Shown piece by piece: positions 6,402-8,624 of a stretch of 8,624 bases of DNA. The stretch's first letter is position 1. Each line of letters opens with the position of its first letter. A model generated the notes under the pieces. That model was given only the letters and a program-made list of their open reading frames with translations. It did not search any database and had not been told where the DNA came from. The position numbers and the translations under genes were made by a program. The DNA comes from an uncultured beta proteobacterium (GTDB taxonomy: Bacteria > Pseudomonadota > Gammaproteobacteria > Burkholderiales > Rhodocyclaceae): positions 1 through 8,624 of the forward strand of contig CAIVZW010000266.1 of assembly GCA_903910495.1 (NCBI GenBank), read 5' to 3'.

Positions 6402-6417
6402 TGTATACTAGCATACA
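6402..6417. promoter_or_regulatory. GntR/FCD-type palindromic operator overlapping a probable promoter for the yiaL unit
   Basis: TGTATACTAGCATACA is a 16-bp palindrome with a single mismatched pair, centred on CTAG, of the kind bound by GntR-family regulators of the FCD group in sugar-acid operons. On the minus strand it contains TGCTAGTAT, a plausible extended -10 (TGC at 6411-6413, TAGTAT at 6405-6410). No good -35 is seen. Transcription starting near 6397 would give a leader of about 50 bases to the yiaL ATG. The operator sits on the core promoter, so binding should repress. The palindrome is visible directly; the regulator family is inferred, and no regulator gene is in the window. Confidence 0.6.
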
Positions 6418-6439
6418 CAAAAATGCGGAATTAACATTT

Positions 6440-7855
6440 TCACCACAAGGTGACAAGCTCACCGAGACGTGGCAGACGCACCCCGGTCCAGCCCAACTGC
6501 TCCTGAATGGCCGCGGCAAATGCTGTCGCGGCGCTGGCTTCACCATGCACCACGAAGGTATGCCCCGGCGGTTTGTGAAAACCACGCAGCCAATTGAGAA
6601 GAGCGGCCTGATCGGCATGGGCCGACAGACCTCCCACCGTGTAGATGCGCGCCCTGACCGGGACCGGTTGTCCGAAGATATGGACCAGCCGCGCGCCGTC
6701 GACCAACCGCCGACCCAGCGTGCCTGCGGCCTGGAAACCGGCAATCAGGATGCTGCATTCACTGCGTGGCAGATTTTCGCGCAGGTGATACTTGATCCGT
6801 CCGGCCTCGCACATGCCGCTGGCTGAAATGATTACCGCTCCGCTATGGATGTCATTGAGGGCTCTGGAATGCTCGACATCAGCGACGAACTCGATTTTCA
6901 TTTGCTCCGGATGCGCCTGCACCCAGGCGATCAACTCGCCGGTTTCGGCATCGAACAATTCCGGATGCGTCAGCGTAATCCGTGTTGCGGCATTGGCCAT
7001 TGGCGAATCGACATAGACCTTGAGCGGCGAGATGCGCTTGCGTCGCACCAGATCCGCGAGCATGTAAATGATTTCCTGAGTACGCCCGACAGCAAACGAT
7101 GGTATAACCAGATTGCCATGCGTAGCGCGCGTACGCTCGAAGGCAGCAACGATTTCTTCTTCGGTTTCCGGCATTGATCGGTGCTGGCGGTTTCCGTAGG
7201 TGGATTCGATCAGCAACAGATCCGCCTCGGGCACCACTTTCTCTGGATCACGCAACACCGGGCGGTTCGACATGCCCAAATCACCGGAGAACACCAGTTT
7301 GCGCGGCCGGCCCTCACCACTGACACTTATCTCCAGCCAGGACGAACCGAGAATGTGACCGGCATCATGGAAACAGACCTTGACCGTTTCTGCAGGCTGA
7401 ATTAATTTGCCATAAGGGACCGGCTGAAGCAACTTGAGTGCCGACAGGGCCTGCACCACGGTGTAAAGCGGGGCAGTCACCCCGCTTTCGCTTTTGCCGC
7501 GCCGATGCCGGTGGCGCAATTGCCATTCCGTTTCCTTTTCCTGAATGTGCGCACTGTCCGGCAGCAGCACCGCGAGCAGGTCGATTGTGGCCGGCGTCGC
7601 GTAGATCGGTCCGCGATAACCCAGCATGACCAGACGCGGCAACAGGCCGGAATGATCGATATGGGCATGCGTCAGCAACACAAAATCGATTGCCCGTACG
7701 TCACAACCGAAATCAAGCGCCCGCAGGTTCTTCGTCCGTGCCTCCGGCCCGCCCTGGAACATGCCGCAGTCGACCAGAAAGCGGATGCCGCCCGTTTCCA
7801 CCATGGTGCACGAACCAGTCACTTCGCCGGCCGCGCCAAAAAACCCGATACGCAT
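6440..7855 (-). CDS. metallo-beta-lactamase/beta-CASP RNA-processing exonuclease (CPSF73/Ysh1-like)
   Basis: A 471-residue cytoplasmic zinc-dependent nuclease of the MBL-fold, beta-CASP group (COG1236-like), thought to act on RNA. The N-terminus FFGAAGEVTGSCTMVE and VDCGMFQG are typical. The metal-binding motif HAHIDH is at 63-68 (His63, His65, Asp67, His68), followed by AGHILGS, SGDLG and ESTYGNR. The beta-CASP part contains IPSFAVGRTQEIIY, VDSPMA, SASGMCEAGRI and GTLGRRL. The C-terminal metal-site motifs LSAHAD and FVVHGE close the domain. No KH or other extra domain is seen. The open frame reaches 7951, but the ATG at 7853-7855 has AGGAG six bases upstream and begins at the family start MRIGFFGAAGE, so the shorter form is preferred. 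It lies alone between the ssb terminator and the yiaL promoter and appears unrelated to the sugar-acid genes. In bacteria the physiological RNA substrates of this group are poorly known. Confidence 0.92.
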   Translation of the reverse strand: MRIGFFGAAGEVTGSCTMVETGGIRFLVDCGMFQGGPEARTKNLRALDFGCDVRAIDFVLLTHAHIDHSGLLPRLVMLGYRGPIYATPATIDLLAVLLPDSAHIQEKETEWQLRHRHRRGKSESGVTAPLYTVVQALSALKLLQPVPYGKLIQPAETVKVCFHDAGHILGSSWLEISVSGEGRPRKLVFSGDLGMSNRPVLRDPEKVVPEADLLLIESTYGNRQHRSMPETEEEIVAAFERTRATHGNLVIPSFAVGRTQEIIYMLADLVRRKRISPLKVYVDSPMANAATRITLTHPELFDAETGELIAWVQAHPEQMKIEFVADVEHSRALNDIHSGAVIISASGMCEAGRIKYHLRENLPRSECSILIAGFQAAGTLGRRLVDGARLVHIFGQPVPVRARIYTVGGLSAHADQAALLNWLRGFHKPPGHTFVVHGEASAATAFAAAIQEQLGWTGVRLPRLGELVTLW

Positions 7856-7895
7856 AGTTAACTCCTCATGACAAGACTTAGCATGAACCTGAAGA

Positions 7896-7943
7896 GGGAC
7901 GAATGCAACGCCGGGGAAGCTGTCCCTGCATTCGTGGAAATGC
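7896..7943 (-). other. competing inverted repeats in the leader of the MBL-fold exonuclease gene
   Basis: Three overlapping pairings are visible: ACGAATGCA (7899-7907) with TGCATTCGT (7927-7935), a perfect 9-bp inverted repeat; GGGAC (7896-7900) with GTCCC (7922-7926); and GCATT (7928-7932) with AATGC (7939-7943). The central element can pair with either side but not both. This lies 41-88 bases upstream of the exonuclease ATG and downstream of the ssb terminator. The leader RNA could fold in alternative ways, or one repeat could be a protein site. Neither is demonstrated, and no poly-U tract follows any stem. Confidence 0.4.
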
Positions 7944-7980
7944 TGTTGCACGTGAGTTCAAATAACTTATCGCTCGTAAT

Positions 7981-8016
7981 AAAAAACCCCTGGCAGACAG
8001 GAATCAGCCAAGGGTT
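7981..8016 (-). terminator. rho-independent terminator of ssb
   Basis: On the minus strand AACCCTTGGC (8016-8007) pairs with GCCAGGGGTT (7994-7985) as an unbroken 10-bp stem with one G-U pair and a 12-base loop, followed by a run of six T (7986-7981; the first two also belong to the stem). It lies 28 bases after the ssb stop codon and should separate ssb from the exonuclease gene. Confidence 0.9.
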
Positions 8017-8043
8017 CTTTGCTTTATACAAGCAGGTAGATTT

Positions 8044-8517
8044 CTAGAACGGAATATCGTCTTCCATATCCTCAAAGCTTGGTCCCTTTTTTGCGGGCGC
8101 CGGGCGCTGTGCTCCAGCCCCATTCGATGACGGCATGCTGCCACCATATTCGGCCTCGCCGCCGGAAGAAGAAGCCGCGTTCTGACGTCCGCCGAGCATC
8201 TGCATTTCGCTTACTTCGATCTCAGTCGTATTGCGCTCCTGCCCTTCCTTGTCCTGCCACTTGCGGGTACGAATTCGTCCTTCAACATAGACGGTCGACC
8301 CTTTTTTGAGGTACTGACCGACTATCTCGGCCAATTTACGATAGAAGACCAGACGATGCCACTCAGTGATTTCCTTCTTCTCGCCAGTAGCCTTATCTTT
8401 CCATGACTCCGAAGTAGCAATCGAAACATTCGCCACTGCCTCACCATTCGTCATATACCGGATTTCAGGATCTTTCCCAAGATTTCCGACGAGAATCACT
8501 TTGTTGACCGAAGCCAT
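8044..8517 (-). CDS. ssb: single-stranded DNA-binding protein
   Basis: SSB coats single-stranded DNA as a homotetramer during replication, recombination and repair, and recruits partner proteins through its C-terminal tip. The 157 residues show the OB fold at about 1-110 ([79 protein letters not shown]). A Gly/Ser/Ala/Pro-rich linker and the acidic partner-binding tail EDMEDDIPF follow. The sequence resembles betaproteobacterial SSB. The ATG at 8515-8517 has GGAGG about four bases upstream and a TATAAT box at 8549-8554, and a strong intrinsic terminator follows the stop. It is therefore expressed at least partly on its own. Confidence 0.97.
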   Translation of the reverse strand: MASVNKVILVGNLGKDPEIRYMTNGEAVANVSIATSESWKDKATGEKKEITEWHRLVFYRKLAEIVGQYLKKGSTVYVEGRIRTRKWQDKEGQERNTTEIEVSEMQMLGGRQNAASSSGGEAEYGGSMPSSNGAGAQRPAPAKKGPSFEDMEDDIPF

Positions 8518-8548
8518 GTTGCCTCCATGAAGAATGTTCGAAATACGG

Positions 8549-8554
8549 ATTATA
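8549..8554 (-). promoter_or_regulatory. -10 box of the ssb promoter
   Basis: A perfect TATAAT on the minus strand lies 31 bases before the ssb start codon. The region 17 bases further upstream (CAGCGG) has no recognisable -35, so another factor or the upstream GC-rich hairpin (CCCGC-GTA-GCGGG, 8578-8590) may matter. The hexamer is visible; promoter activity is inferred. Confidence 0.5.
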
Positions 8555-8559
8555 AAGAC

Positions 8560-8624
8560 TTATGCCGTTTGCCGCTGCCCGCGTAGCGGGGGTTGAATCA
8601 TTGAAATGGCCAACACTAGCCAGA
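8560..8624 (-). CDS. C-terminal end of a probable membrane transporter (partial)
   Basis: One minus-strand frame entering from the right edge reads WLVLAISMIQPPLRGQRQTA before a TAA at 8560-8562. A hydrophobic segment followed by a short basic, proline-containing tail would suit the last helix and cytoplasmic end of a major facilitator transporter. Such a gene often precedes ssb in betaproteobacteria, as far as I recall. Only 20 residues are visible and another frame is also open here, so this is tentative. It would end 42 bases before the ssb start. Confidence 0.4.
   Translation of the reverse strand, partial: WLVLAISMIQPPLRGQRQTA

Noticed and set aside
6263..6826. A 187-codon plus-strand open frame crossing the yiaL promoter region
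   Set aside because: It runs antisense to the conserved end of the MBL-fold exonuclease and through the operator, with no family motif.
7856..7951. N-terminal extension of the exonuclease to 7951
   Set aside because: The ATG at 7853-7855 has a strong AGGAG at six bases and matches the family start; the extension covers the hairpin-rich leader and has no family counterpart.

Overview
The window comes from a bacterial chromosome, most likely a betaproteobacterium. The main evidence is the single-stranded DNA-binding protein at the right end, whose N-terminus, OB fold, Gly/Ser/Pro-rich linker and DDIPF tail read like the betaproteobacterial type. A Rhodocyclales-like member would fit, but that level is a guess. 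Every recognisable gene is on the minus strand, so transcription runs from right to left. Protein similarities were judged by eye from remembered family sequences; no database was searched.

Right part (about 8624 to 6440): housekeeping genes. A fragment that looks like the end of a membrane transporter is followed by ssb with a clear TATAAT box, and ssb ends in a strong intrinsic terminator. Next is a metallo-beta-lactamase/beta-CASP RNA-processing exonuclease, preceded by a leader with competing inverted repeats.

Middle and left part (about 6420 to 1): a sugar-acid uptake and redox-interconversion cluster in two probable transcription units. Unit 1 holds a YiaL/YhcH-family protein, a Gfo/Idh/MocA oxidoreductase and a 2,3-diketo-L-gulonate reductase (DlgD/YiaK). 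It starts behind a promoter overlapped by a near-perfect 16-bp palindrome of GntR/FCD type. Unit 2 holds a CtBP-like D-2-hydroxyacid dehydrogenase, a zinc-dependent medium-chain dehydrogenase, a KduD-like short-chain dehydrogenase and the TRAP transporter membrane subunits DctQ and DctM (DctM runs off the left edge). It starts behind an AT-rich promoter flanked by two copies of a GGAAC-N3-RTTC operator set 41 bp apart.

Together these suggest import of a sugar acid by a TRAP transporter, possible help with its ring form by the YiaL-like protein, and stepwise oxidation or reduction by five dehydrogenases from five different superfamilies. Two neighbours (YiaK, YiaL) and the TRAP genes match the Escherichia coli yia (2,3-diketo-L-gulonate) operon. 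The kinase, decarboxylase and epimerases of that operon are absent here, and four other oxidoreductases are present instead. The substrate cannot be read from the sequence. No tRNA, rRNA, CRISPR array or mobile element was seen, and no stretch over 300 bases lacks a gene.
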